Shown here in pieces: positions 9,841 to 18,499 of a stretch of 64,000 nt of DNA; positions within the stretch are counted from its first letter, which is position 1; every line of letters starts with the position of its first letter. The stretch lies in assembly GCF_008370685.1 (NCBI RefSeq), contig NZ_VTZU01000032.1, positions 1 through 64,000 on the forward strand. The letters run 5' to 3'. The notes under the pieces are model-generated. The model worked only from the letters and a program-made list of their open reading frames with translations. It did no database searches and had not been told where the DNA came from. The DNA is from Aquimarina sp. RZ0. GTDB taxonomy: Bacteria; Bacteroidota; Bacteroidia; Flavobacteriales; Flavobacteriaceae. The position numbers and the translations under genes are program-made.

Positions 9841-9894
9841 ATAAGAGTGGTTTGCATTTTTCTTATGAAAATCGAAAAATTAAATCACTCTTAT
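9841..9894. repeat. Long nested hairpin next to repeat copy B
   Basis: ATAAGAGTGGTTT (9841-9853) pairs with AAATCACTCTTAT (9882-9894) with one G-T pair. The intervening bases contain a second stem ATTTTC-TTAT-GAAAAT. No T run follows, so it is not an obvious intrinsic terminator. Confidence 0.6.
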
Positions 9895-9970
9895 ATAAGT
9901 GAATTTTAGAAGTTAAAAAACATATTATCTATATACTCTATATACTGAATCAAGCAGAATAAAAGTTTGT

Positions 9971-10027
9971 GTTTTCGTTTAAGAAAACCGGAAATATATG
10001 CGTCAAACATTTTTTGACAGTATTTCC
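9971..10027 (+). promoter_or_regulatory. Tandem hairpins in the porin leader
   Basis: GTTTTC (9971-9976) pairs with GAAAAC (9983-9988). A second structure follows at once: GGAAATA (9990-9996) pairs with TATTTCC (10021-10027), enclosing GTCAAA (10002-10007) with TTTGAC (10013-10018). They lie 90-145 bases before the porin start codon and could be a leader structure or operator. Confidence 0.4.
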
Positions 10028-10116
10028 ACAAAGGAGCTTTTTATTCTGTTGCACTCAACAAGTACATACAAATCCAATACTTCAACAAAAAATTATTAAT
10101 CATAAAAGCATTTTAA

Positions 10117-11256
10117 ATGTTTAAGAAAATTAGTGTAGCCATCGTATTTCTTCTTACGACTGCCATACAATCTCAGTCCCAAAATTTTCAGGACAAAAAA
10201 ATACAGTTTTCCGGGGATTTTAGATTTAGAGGAGAGCATGATTGGGATTCTCAAAAAGGAGATGGATCTTATAGAGAAGATAGAAGTCGCCTGCGGTATA
10301 GGTTTAGACTACAAGCAAAATACAATTATAAAAATTGGGCAGAAATCGGTGCTCGAATAAGAACAGGGAATTTAAGAGATCAGCAAGGGCCTCATACTAC
10401 TTTGGGGGGAGGAGAAGGAGAATTTTCTACTCTACAGGTAGGACTCGAAAAAGTATATTTTTCAGCGCATTATCATCAATTTACGGGATGGATAGGAAAA
10501 AATACGTTCCCTTTTTATAAGCAAAATGAACTGTTCTGGAATGACAATGTGTTTCCGGAAGGGATAGCGCTTAGCTATAAGATTTTATTGAATTTAAAAT
10601 TGGTGAATTCTATAGAGATTAATTCAGGTCATTTTATTATTGGATCTAATAATAAAACTTTTGATGAGGATAGCTATTTCCAGGGAGTGCAAGTAAGAGT
10701 AAAGGATATATTAAATCAAAAAATACACCTATATCCTGGTTTTTTTTACTTTAATCAAGTATCGAATATACCAGATAAGAAAGGAGATTTTAAGTTGGAT
10801 TATTCTATCGTAACAGTAGGATTAGAATATGAATTCTCTTTAAAAAAGAGACTTGTTTTTGGAGTAGATTTTTACAAGAATTTAGAAGACTTGGATACTT
10901 CAGAAATTCCGTTAGCATTGATTGAAGAAAAGGATGGATATGTGATGAATGTAAAGTTTGGAAAACTCAGAAAAGCGAATGACTGGATTCTAAACGTATA
11001 TTATGCCCACATTGGTAAATATGCAATCGTAGACTATTTTGCGCAAAACGATTGGGGCAGGTTGGATTATTCTTCTTTTGATGCAACAGGATCCAGACTT
11101 TCTAATACCAAAGGTTTTGAGCTTAGGATAGGATATGCAATAAATGAGAAAATGAACCTTATTTTTAGAGGATACCAGATCGAACAAATTAAAAAAGAAG
11201 CAGATTTCCTTGAAACAGGCAGTAGGGCACGAGTAGATTTTAATTTTAAATTTTAG
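10117..11256 (+). CDS. Outer-membrane porin, alginate-export-like barrel
   Basis: A 379-residue exported protein with a signal peptide (MFKKISVAIVFLLTTAIQSQSQ). The mature part opens with IQFSGDFRFRGEHDWD and LRYRFRLQAKYNYKNWAEIGARIRTG, the repeated Arg/aromatic strand pattern of Alginate_exp or Porin_5-like barrels of Bacteroidota, and ends in Phe (VDFNFKF) as outer-membrane barrels do. It probably forms a substrate channel in the outer membrane; the solute is unknown. It stands alone, with leader hairpins upstream and a 162-bp repeat beginning 11 bases after its stop, followed by a bidirectional terminator. Confidence 0.7.
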   Translation: MFKKISVAIVFLLTTAIQSQSQNFQDKKIQFSGDFRFRGEHDWDSQKGDGSYREDRSRLRYRFRLQAKYNYKNWAEIGARIRTGNLRDQQGPHTTLGGGEGEFSTLQVGLEKVYFSAHYHQFTGWIGKNTFPFYKQNELFWNDNVFPEGIALSYKILLNLKLVNSIEINSGHFIIGSNNKTFDEDSYFQGVQVRVKDILNQKIHLYPGFFYFNQVSNIPDKKGDFKLDYSIVTVGLEYEFSLKKRLVFGVDFYKNLEDLDTSEIPLALIEEKDGYVMNVKFGKLRKANDWILNVYYAHIGKYAIVDYFAQNDWGRLDYSSFDATGSRLSNTKGFELRIGYAINEKMNLIFRGYQIEQIKKEADFLETGSRARVDFNFKF

Positions 11257-11266
11257 ATCACATATT

Positions 11267-11428
11267 ATACGATTTACAACTAAAAATTTCGCATATTCAT
11301 CGTTTCTTTTTCCTTTCTACTTCGTTTAAAAAATAAACCGTAGCTATAGCTATGCTTGATTTTTTTGCCTTGCATAAAGAAAAAATAATTCAATGAATTT
11401 ATACGAATTTTTTAATCACAAATCGTAT
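11267..11428 (-). repeat. 162-bp inverted-repeat element, copy 3
   Basis: Full-length copy starting 11 bases after the porin stop codon. It differs from copy 2 at one position in the left arm (TTTACAAC for TTTATAAC). It would be part of the porin mRNA 3' region, in the antisense arm order. Confidence 0.95.
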
Positions 11429-11492
11429 TATACTTCAAAATATAAAAAACAGAAGTTGAATAAGATTAAAATATCAAGCGCTATAGTAAGCA

Positions 11493-11523
11493 AAAAGCCG
11501 TTTGAGAATATCAAACGGCTTTT
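11493..11523. terminator. Bidirectional terminator between porin and terC
   Basis: AAAAGCCGTTTGA (11493-11505) pairs with TCAAACGGCTTT (11511-11522). A T run follows on both strands, so it can end both the plus-strand porin and the minus-strand terC transcripts. Confidence 0.88.
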
Positions 11524-11554
11524 ACTACGCTTATAAAAATATAAGTTGCGTGCG

Positions 11555-12394
11555 TTACTTACTGCTTGTTTTTTCTTCTTTTTCTGCCAATATTTCCTGA
11601 TGTCGCTTTTCGGCTAGTAGGTTTTTCTGATAACGTCCTTGCACAACATCTACAATAACCAACACGATAATCACAAAATAAAAGGTAGTTTTACTCATCG
11701 GAGTAATGGCATTAGTAAACAAATGCAGATGTGCCAGATGTCCTCCTTCTGATAATAACATGATACCAACTATAAATAAGATAAAAAGACCTAATACCTC
11801 ATACATCCTGTTTTTTTGCAAAAAATCAGATACTTTGTCAGCAAGGACAATCATCAGTATACCTCCCATAATGATAGCAATAGACATAAGGATCAGTTGA
11901 GGGATATATTCCATATCACTTGTTAATGCCATTGCACTTAATATAGAATCAAAAGAAAATACAAGATTCATAATTACAATCCAGAAAATAATCTTGTTTG
12001 TAGACGCTTTCTTGTTTTTCTGATCAGAAATTTCGTGCTCTTTAGAGAGCATCATATGCCAGATTTCTTTTATAGCAGTGTAGATAATAAAAATACCTCC
12101 AATAAGTACAATAATGCTATGTACATTAAACTCAAATTCTATAATGTTGTTGCCATGCAAGCTGATAAACGGATCCTGAAAGAATTGAATTAAAGACATC
12201 AGAACAAACAATAAAACAATACGCAGGATAATAGCGAGACCTACTCCCATTTTGCGAACAAAGCTTTGTTTGTCAGCAGGGGCTTTTTTAGACTCCAGAG
12301 ATATGTATAACAGGTTGTCAAAACCTAATACCGCTTGTAATAAAACAAGCATTAATAATGTAATAAAACTTTCGACTGTAAAAAGTTGTTCCAT
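11555..12394 (-). CDS. TerC-family integral membrane protein
   Basis: A 279-residue polytopic membrane protein of the TerC/Alx family, linked in other bacteria to metal (manganese, tellurite) homeostasis. It begins MEQLFTVESFITLLMLVLLQAVLGFDNLLYISL, where the Asp-Asn pair in the first membrane helix is the family hallmark, and a second acidic membrane motif VFSFDSILSAMAL follows near residue 145. About seven hydrophobic segments are visible, with a charged C-terminal tail. An upstream in-frame ATG would add 15 polar residues (MASILRRTSLTKLLF). I prefer the internal start because family members start there. It is monocistronic and converges on the porin. Confidence 0.85.
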   Translation of the reverse strand: MEQLFTVESFITLLMLVLLQAVLGFDNLLYISLESKKAPADKQSFVRKMGVGLAIILRIVLLFVLMSLIQFFQDPFISLHGNNIIEFEFNVHSIIVLIGGIFIIYTAIKEIWHMMLSKEHEISDQKNKKASTNKIIFWIVIMNLVFSFDSILSAMALTSDMEYIPQLILMSIAIIMGGILMIVLADKVSDFLQKNRMYEVLGLFILFIVGIMLLSEGGHLAHLHLFTNAITPMSKTTFYFVIIVLVIVDVVQGRYQKNLLAEKRHQEILAEKEEKTSSK

Positions 12395-12510
12395 AAATAA
12401 TAATTTGGTTAGTGATGTCCTTCTAAGTATAGAAGCCATTTAGACTTTTTAGTCAATCCCAAAATATCTAAATGAGTTCATAGTATAAATTTATGCTAAA
12501 AAAACAGTGA

Positions 12511-15333
12511 TTAATGGGCTTCTAGCCAGTTGTCTCCTAATCCCATATCTACATCTAATGGAACTGCTAGTGTATAAGCGTTTTCCATTTCAGATTTTAT
12601 CATAGATTTTATTTCTTCTAATTCAGGTTTATAGACATCAAAAACCAATTCATCATGTACTTGTAGTAGCATTTTGGTTTTGTAATTTTTATCTTTTAAT
12701 TTTTTATGGATATTAATCATGGCAATTTTAATAATATCTGCAGCGCTCCCCTGGATAGGAGCATTGACAGCATTACGTTCTGCTGCACCTCGCACTACTG
12801 CATTAGCAGAATTAATATCTTTCAGGTAACGTCGTCTGCCTAGTACTGTCTGTACATATCCATTATCTCTGGCAAAATCAACAAGTTCACTCATATAATT
12901 ACGTAACTTAGGATAGGTTTTATAATAAGTGTCAATTAATTCTTTTGCCTCGCTGCGGGAAAGATCTGTTTGATTACTTAGTCCAAAAGCAGAAACACCA
13001 TAGATAATCCCGAAGTTTACAGTTTTGGCGTTACTACGTTGTTCTCTGGTAACTTCTTCTAAGCGTACATTAAATACTTTTGCGGCAGTAGAGGCATGGA
13101 TATCTTCTCCGTTTTTAAACGCATTGATCATCGTTTCTTCTTCACTCAGGGCAGCAATGATTCTTAATTCTATTTGGGAGTAATCTGCAGCCAACATCGT
13201 GAACTCTTCACTTCTGGGGACAAATGCTTTTCTTACTTGTCTCCCGCGTTCTGTGCGTATTGGGATATTCTGTAGATTAGGATTGTTAGAACTCAATCGA
13301 CCCGTGGCAGCTACTGTTTGCATGTAATCCGTATGTACACGATTGGTAGATTCATTTATTTGTGTAGGTAATGCATCTACATATGTACTTTTTAATTTTG
13401 ATAACCCTCTGTAATCTAGTATGTTTTGGATGATTTTATGATCTTTAGCCAAATATGATAATACATCTTCTGCGGTAGAATACTGCCCGGTTTTAGTTTT
13501 CTTTGGTTTGTCAACCAGTTTTAATTTTTCAAAAAGAATAACTCCCAGTTGTTTTGGCGATGCAATATTAAATTCTTCTTCAGCTTCTGCATAGATACTC
13601 TTCTCTAATGATTTAATATCATTATCTAAGTCTGCTGATAACGATTTTAAAAAATCTTTATCCAGATTGATGCCTTCGATTTCCATATCAGCGAGTACTC
13701 TTAATAATGGAACTTCTATATCTTCGAATAAGGATATCGTATTCGCATCCTTAAGTTCCGGAGCAAAATGTTCTTTGAGCTGATATGTAATATCTGCATC
13801 TTCTACAGCATATTCTGTTTGCTTATCTATAGGTACTTGCCTGAAAGATAATTGATTTTTACCTTTCTTACCGATGAGTTCTGTAATAGACACAGGGGTG
13901 TAATTAAGATAGGTTTCTGCAAGGACATCCATATTATGTCTCATATCAGGATTGATAAGGTAATGAGCCAACATGGTATCAAACAGTTTACCTTTTACAT
14001 CAATATTATATTTTGCCAATACCTTGATGTCATATTTTAGATTTTGTCCGATTTTAGTGATAGTTTCTGTCTCAAAAAATGGGCGTAATTGTTCAATCAA
14101 CTCTTGCGCTGCAGTCCGATCTTCCGGAAATGGGATATAAAATCCTTTTCCAGCTTCCCAGGAAAAAGAAATACCGACAAGTTCTGCTACAAGTGGATCA
14201 AGACCGGTTGTTTCTGTGTCAAAACAAACATTTTCTTGTTTTAGTACGTTCTGGAGAAACAATTTCATAGCCATTCCAGGTGCAATACTTTGATAAAAAT
14301 GTTCAGTGTTTGCAATTGTTTTTCTGCCAGAAGTAGAAACGTTCTCTGCCGTGTTTTCTTCTGCACCTCCAAAGAGAGAAAACTGTCCAGCACCTGCTTG
14401 GTTAGATTGTTTTTTTGGATTGGTAGTTTTAGATTGTGAAACATCTTCTGAGGGGAAGAAGATTTTTGTAAACTGATCCTTTAATCGTCTAAATTCCAGT
14501 TCTTCAAAAATCTCTTGAACTTTAGCCGCATCGGGTGAAGATATTTCATAGTTTTTTGCATCAAAGCTTACGTCACAATCCAGCATGATGGTTGCTAATT
14601 TTTTGGAAAGCAGCCCTAATTCCTGATTCGCTGCTACTTTTTCTTTCATTTTGCCTTTAAGCTTATCGATATTTGCAAATAGTCCTTCCATAGATCCATA
14701 GGCTGCAATAAATTTCTTGGCTGTTTTGTCACCTACACCCGGCAGTCCAGGGATGTTATCTACGGCGTCTCCCATCATGCCCAGGTAATCAATTACTTGT
14801 TCTGGTCTTTCTACTTCGAATCTTTTCTGAACTTCGGGAATACCCCATATCTCGATCCCATTACCCATTCTGGCAGGGCGGTACATAAATATATTTTCAG
14901 AGACTAATTGTGCATAATCTTTATCAGGAGTTACCATATAGGTCTGATACCCTTCTTTTTCAGCTTGTTTTGCAATGGTTCCTATAAGATCATCTGCCTC
15001 GATACCGGCTAATTCTATAATAGGAATGTGCATAGCTTTCAGGATTTCCTGGATAACAGGAACTGCAATCTTTATTGCCTCGGGTGTTTCGTCTCTGTTT
15101 GCTTTATATTCAGGAAACATCTCAACCCGGTCTTTACTACCTCCTTTATCAAAGGCTACTGCCAGGTGATCAGGGTTTTCTCTTTTGATAACATCAAAAA
15201 GTGAGTTCATAAACCCCATAATGGCAGATGTATCTTGCCCTTTAGAATTAATTCTGGGATTTTTAATTAATGCATAATAACCACGAAAAATAAGTGCATA
15301 TGCATCGAGTAAGAAAAGCCGTTTTTGTGACAT
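12511..15333 (-). CDS. polA: DNA polymerase I
   Basis: A 940-residue, three-domain repair and Okazaki-fragment-processing polymerase. The 5' nuclease domain (about 1-300) starts RLFLLDAYALIFRGYYAL and has the acidic GIEADDLIGTIA and the helix-hairpin-helix LPGVGDKTAKKF. The 3'-5' exonuclease domain retains its acidic residues (CFDTETTGLDP near residue 370 and YAVEDADITYQL), so proofreading is probably active, unlike in many thermophilic homologues. The polymerase domain has motif A AADYSQIELRIIAAL, the O-helix RSNAKTVNFGIIYG and motif C LQVHDELVFDV (890-900). A low-complexity Lys/Gln linker separates the first two domains. Two strong hairpins lie upstream. Confidence 0.97.
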   Translation of the reverse strand: MSQKRLFLLDAYALIFRGYYALIKNPRINSKGQDTSAIMGFMNSLFDVIKRENPDHLAVAFDKGGSKDRVEMFPEYKANRDETPEAIKIAVPVIQEILKAMHIPIIELAGIEADDLIGTIAKQAEKEGYQTYMVTPDKDYAQLVSENIFMYRPARMGNGIEIWGIPEVQKRFEVERPEQVIDYLGMMGDAVDNIPGLPGVGDKTAKKFIAAYGSMEGLFANIDKLKGKMKEKVAANQELGLLSKKLATIMLDCDVSFDAKNYEISSPDAAKVQEIFEELEFRRLKDQFTKIFFPSEDVSQSKTTNPKKQSNQAGAGQFSLFGGAEENTAENVSTSGRKTIANTEHFYQSIAPGMAMKLFLQNVLKQENVCFDTETTGLDPLVAELVGISFSWEAGKGFYIPFPEDRTAAQELIEQLRPFFETETITKIGQNLKYDIKVLAKYNIDVKGKLFDTMLAHYLINPDMRHNMDVLAETYLNYTPVSITELIGKKGKNQLSFRQVPIDKQTEYAVEDADITYQLKEHFAPELKDANTISLFEDIEVPLLRVLADMEIEGINLDKDFLKSLSADLDNDIKSLEKSIYAEAEEEFNIASPKQLGVILFEKLKLVDKPKKTKTGQYSTAEDVLSYLAKDHKIIQNILDYRGLSKLKSTYVDALPTQINESTNRVHTDYMQTVAATGRLSSNNPNLQNIPIRTERGRQVRKAFVPRSEEFTMLAADYSQIELRIIAALSEEETMINAFKNGEDIHASTAAKVFNVRLEEVTREQRSNAKTVNFGIIYGVSAFGLSNQTDLSRSEAKELIDTYYKTYPKLRNYMSELVDFARDNGYVQTVLGRRRYLKDINSANAVVRGAAERNAVNAPIQGSAADIIKIAMINIHKKLKDKNYKTKMLLQVHDELVFDVYKPELEEIKSMIKSEMENAYTLAVPLDVDMGLGDNWLEAH

Positions 15334-15407
15334 AGTTAAGAGTTCGAATTTTTAGAAATGCAATATAAAAAGAACATTGATGATAATGATCTAAAATCAA
15401 TAAATAA

Positions 15408-15471
15408 GAAATGCCGTCAAGTACTGACGGCATTTCGCCCCAAAATAAAATTGATAACAATGTTATCAATT
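15408..15471 (-). promoter_or_regulatory. Two consecutive perfect hairpins upstream of polA
   Basis: GAAATGCCGTCA (15408-15419) pairs with TGACGGCATTTC (15425-15436), a perfect 12-bp stem. The second is AATTGATAACA (15449-15459) with TGTTATCAATT (15461-15471). On the minus strand a TACCTTCG sequence near 15550 resembles a -7 box. They could form a polA leader or a short separate RNA ending at the GC-rich stem. Neither has a strong U run. Confidence 0.5.
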
Positions 15472-15717
15472 ACTTTAAATGCGATTATATATTTTATAAA
15501 TACTGTAGAGTTTTTTTTATTAGTTCTTCAATCAATAACGAAACGAAGGTACGAATAAAAATTTTACATATGAAAGAAAAAAATGAGATTTATACCTCGC
15601 AATCTATGCGTTTGGGGGATTTTTTATTATAAAAATATAGAGATTCGTTAATTTTTACTTAAATGTAATAACAATTCGAAAAGGTGAAATAGTTTTGTTA
15701 ACAAATTAAAAGTACTT

Positions 15718-16956
15718 ATGCGCTGGATAATTCCTATTCTTATGTATATACTAATAGAGGTATATGCATATCAGGTAATTAGAATGATTACTAAAAGTCA
15801 ATGGATTCAATTGTTATATATGACAATTTCTTTGGTCATCATTGGTTATGTTATTTATGTTTTTGTGAATTATGACAGAAGTGTTGGTCCTACAAAGGAT
15901 AGCCTTAGAGCGATTGGGCTTTTGTTAATCAGTGTAGTGCCAAAGTTAGTGTTGGTGTTATTTATGTTTGGAGAAGATATAATCAGAGTGGCCATTGCAG
16001 GATATACCTATCTCACAAACACTTTTTTTGAAGGAAATGCAACACAGTATTTACCAAGGCGAAGAAAGTTTATCAGCCAGTTGGCATTAGGAGTTGCCGC
16101 CATTCCTTTTGCAGGATTAATACACGGTATTTTTAAAGGGAAGTATAATTTCAAGGTGATCAATCACGTATTGTATTTTAAGGAGCTTCCTGAGGCATTT
16201 GATGGTTTTCGTTTAGCACAGATCTCTGATATCCATTCTGGTAGTTTTGATGAGGTTGCCAAAATCGAATATGCTGTGGATCTTATTAATCAACAGGAAA
16301 TGGATCTGTTATTGTTTACTGGCGATATTGTAAATACCATGGCTAGTGAAATGGATGATTGGATAGATGTTTTTAAAAAAATAAAAATGCCTTCTTACGG
16401 GAAGTATTCTATTCTTGGGAATCATGACTATGGAGAATATGTTACGTGGGATACAAAAGAAAAAAAAGACGCGAATTTTCAAGCTATAAAAGATGTTCAT
16501 TCTAAAATTGATTTTAAATTATTATTAAATGAAAGCGTGTTTGTAGAAAAAGGCGGAGAACGAATTGCTGTGATAGGTGTAGAGAATTGGGGACATAATT
16601 TTAAAAAAGCAGGAGACCTGACAAAAGCTTCAGAGCGGGTGTCTAAAGAAGATTTTAAGATTTTATTGAGCCATGATCCCTCTCATTGGGAGTATGAAGT
16701 AAAAAAACATAAAGATCATTTTCACCTAACGCTAAGTGGTCATACCCACGGGTTTCAGTTTGGGATCGAAATACCGGGAATTATGAAATGGAGCCCTGTT
16801 CAGTATGTATATAAACAATGGGCAGGGATGTATTCTGAAATGGGTAGGTATCTAAATGTAAATAGAGGATTTGGATTTCATGCATATCCCGGAAGAGTCG
16901 GGATTTGGCCAGAAATTACAGTAATTGAACTGAGAAAAGGGACGCAACCGTCTTAA
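15718..16956 (+). CDS. Membrane-anchored metallophosphoesterase (YkuE-like)
   Basis: A 412-residue protein with three N-terminal hydrophobic helices (about 2-22, 30-51, 62-84) and then a calcineurin-like phosphoesterase domain. The domain shows ISDIHSGS, FTGDIV, LGNHDYGEYV, LLSHDPSHWE and SGHTHGFQFG, which together give all the two-metal ligands. Between helices and domain is PRRRKFISQLALGVAAIPF (113-131), shaped like a twin-arginine signal, as in the Tat-exported phosphodiesterase YkuE. The catalytic domain probably faces the periplasm. The substrate (phospholipid, nucleotide or other phosphodiester) is unknown. It is followed by a thioredoxin-fold gene on the same strand 85 bases on. Confidence 0.88.
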   Translation: MRWIIPILMYILIEVYAYQVIRMITKSQWIQLLYMTISLVIIGYVIYVFVNYDRSVGPTKDSLRAIGLLLISVVPKLVLVLFMFGEDIIRVAIAGYTYLTNTFFEGNATQYLPRRRKFISQLALGVAAIPFAGLIHGIFKGKYNFKVINHVLYFKELPEAFDGFRLAQISDIHSGSFDEVAKIEYAVDLINQQEMDLLLFTGDIVNTMASEMDDWIDVFKKIKMPSYGKYSILGNHDYGEYVTWDTKEKKDANFQAIKDVHSKIDFKLLLNESVFVEKGGERIAVIGVENWGHNFKKAGDLTKASERVSKEDFKILLSHDPSHWEYEVKKHKDHFHLTLSGHTHGFQFGIEIPGIMKWSPVQYVYKQWAGMYSEMGRYLNVNRGFGFHAYPGRVGIWPEITVIELRKGTQPS

Positions 16957-17041
16957 TTCATAGAAAATGTTATATTTACAGTGATATAGCAGTATTTGAA
17001 AAGTGTTATTTTTTTAAAGATTGTACATAAAATTTTAGAAA

Positions 17042-17341
17042 ATGTCAAAGTTTGGAGAGTTAATAGGTATCAAAGTTCCGGTTTTACTGGATTTTTATAC
17101 TGAATGGAATGAACCATCTGTAGCAATGCATCCTGTCTTAAGAGATGTAGCAGCAGCTCTTGGCGATAAAGCTAAAGTGATAAAAATAGATGTTGATAAG
17201 AACGAGGAATTGGCTACTGCGCTTCGTGTGAAAGGATTACCTACTTTGATGATATATAAAGAAGGTGAAATGGTATGGAGACAAAGTGGAGAACAAGATG
17301 CTAATACTCTGATAGGACTGATAAAAGAATATGTCTCTTAA
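17042..17341 (+). CDS. Thioredoxin-fold protein lacking the active-site cysteines
   Basis: A 99-residue protein with the full thioredoxin fold. The beta strand KVPVLLDFYTEW leads into the active-site position, and the cis-proline loop KGLPTLMIYKEGE (Pro67) is kept. Where thioredoxin has W-C-G-P-C, this protein has W-N-E-P-S (22-26), and the whole protein contains no cysteine. It cannot carry out disulfide exchange and is presumably a binding or chaperone-like protein. I recall similar flavobacterial proteins with the same change, which would make it an established subfamily and not a decayed gene. The reading frame is intact and in size range. It may be co-transcribed with the phosphoesterase upstream. 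Confidence 0.85.
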   Translation: MSKFGELIGIKVPVLLDFYTEWNEPSVAMHPVLRDVAAALGDKAKVIKIDVDKNEELATALRVKGLPTLMIYKEGEMVWRQSGEQDANTLIGLIKEYVS

Positions 17342-17508
17342 GAGCATATTGAACTTATCTTGAGTAGTGGTTTTCAACCGAAAAGTTTGGCTTTTGTACT
17401 ATAATGAAGTATTTTTTTTCAGCATAACTATAGCTACGGTTAAAAAAACAAAATTAACGTGCAAAATGTAAGTTTTGTAGGTCAAAGCATTACTCAAGAT
17501 GAGTTCAT

Positions 17509-18156
17509 TTATATTTTATCAAAGATATAGCCTTTTTGGGTAAAGAAATCAAGTGTCCTTGGTAAGGCATACGACATGTTTTTGGAGGCTTTAATACTAT
17601 CGTGAAAAACAATAATACTGCCATTTTCTGAATGGTTAATTACATTGCCGAGGCATTCTTCTGGTGAAACGTTCTTATCCCAATCTTTTGAGATTACGTC
17701 CCATAATATAATGTGATATCCCTTTCTTTTTAGTTTACTTAGTTTGCTTTTGCTTATGTGCCCATATGGAGGCCTGAATAGTTTGTTTTGTGAAGTAATA
17801 TGTTCTGCGATTTTTTTTTCGCAAGTGGAAATATTCTCTAGGTATGTGTTGGTATTATTTTTCCAGGCTTTCATATGATTCATGGTATGGTTTCCTATCG
17901 AATGCTTCTCAGAAATAATTTTATTAAAAATGTTTGGATGTTTTTCTATATTTTCTCCAATACAAAAAAATGTAGCTTTGGCATTATACTGTTTTAATTG
18001 ATCCAGAACAAATTCTGTAACTTTTGGGATAGGGCCATCATCAAAAGTAAGGTATATTTTTTTTTCTCCTCCTTTTGCGTTCGAAGAGAAATCCCAGGTA
18101 TATTCAGAAAAAAGGGATTTGATTAAAACAGGAGTCTTGACCGGAATGATTTTCAC
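17509..18156 (-). CDS. Polysaccharide deacetylase (NodB domain)
   Basis: A 215-residue carbohydrate esterase family 4 protein that removes N-acetyl groups from peptidoglycan or another amino-sugar polymer. The five motifs are present: TFDDGP (37-42, catalytic and metal Asp), SIGNHTMNH (His90 and His94 metal ligands), RPPYG (128-132), the Trp-containing LWDVISKDW, and VFHDS with the catalytic His. No signal peptide or membrane segment is evident, although a short N-terminal extension is present. Small NodB proteins of this type are common in flavobacteria. A 162-bp repeat lies upstream, between it and the DUF2723 gene. Confidence 0.9.
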   Translation of the reverse strand: MKIIPVKTPVLIKSLFSEYTWDFSSNAKGGEKKIYLTFDDGPIPKVTEFVLDQLKQYNAKATFFCIGENIEKHPNIFNKIISEKHSIGNHTMNHMKAWKNNTNTYLENISTCEKKIAEHITSQNKLFRPPYGHISKSKLSKLKRKGYHIILWDVISKDWDKNVSPEECLGNVINHSENGSIIVFHDSIKASKNMSYALPRTLDFFTQKGYIFDKI

Positions 18157-18216
18157 ACTTCAATATAAATAAAAAGGAGCAAATTCGAACGGTGATTTTA
18201 AGTCAGAAACAATATA

Positions 18217-18378
18217 ATACGATTTATAACTAAAAATTTCGCATATTCATCGTTTCTTTTTCCTTTCTATTTCGTTTAAAAAATAAACCGTAGCTATAGC
18301 TATGCTTGATTTTTTTGCCTTGCATAAAGAAAAAATAATTCAATGAATTTATACGAATTTTTTAATCACAAATCGTAT
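18217..18378 (-). repeat. 162-bp inverted-repeat element, copy 4
   Basis: Full-length copy with one internal difference (CTATTTCG for CTACTTCG). It lies between the DUF2723 gene and the deacetylase, both on the minus strand, so the element would be transcribed in the arm order that favours G-U pairs. The remaining 120 bases before the DUF2723 stop contain nothing I can support. Confidence 0.95.
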
Positions 18379-18499
18379 AAAACCATTGTTCAAGATGTAT
18401 TCTTCAACTTTAAGCTTCAAAAATATAACATTTCTACACAAAATTTATGCTGAAAAGCATACTTAATTTGATGTATTTTTGACGAATCTAAGCCAGGTT

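Noticed and set aside
15358..15632. Small plus-strand frames upstream of the phosphoesterase
   Set aside because: They run through the two hairpins upstream of polA and have no recognisable product.
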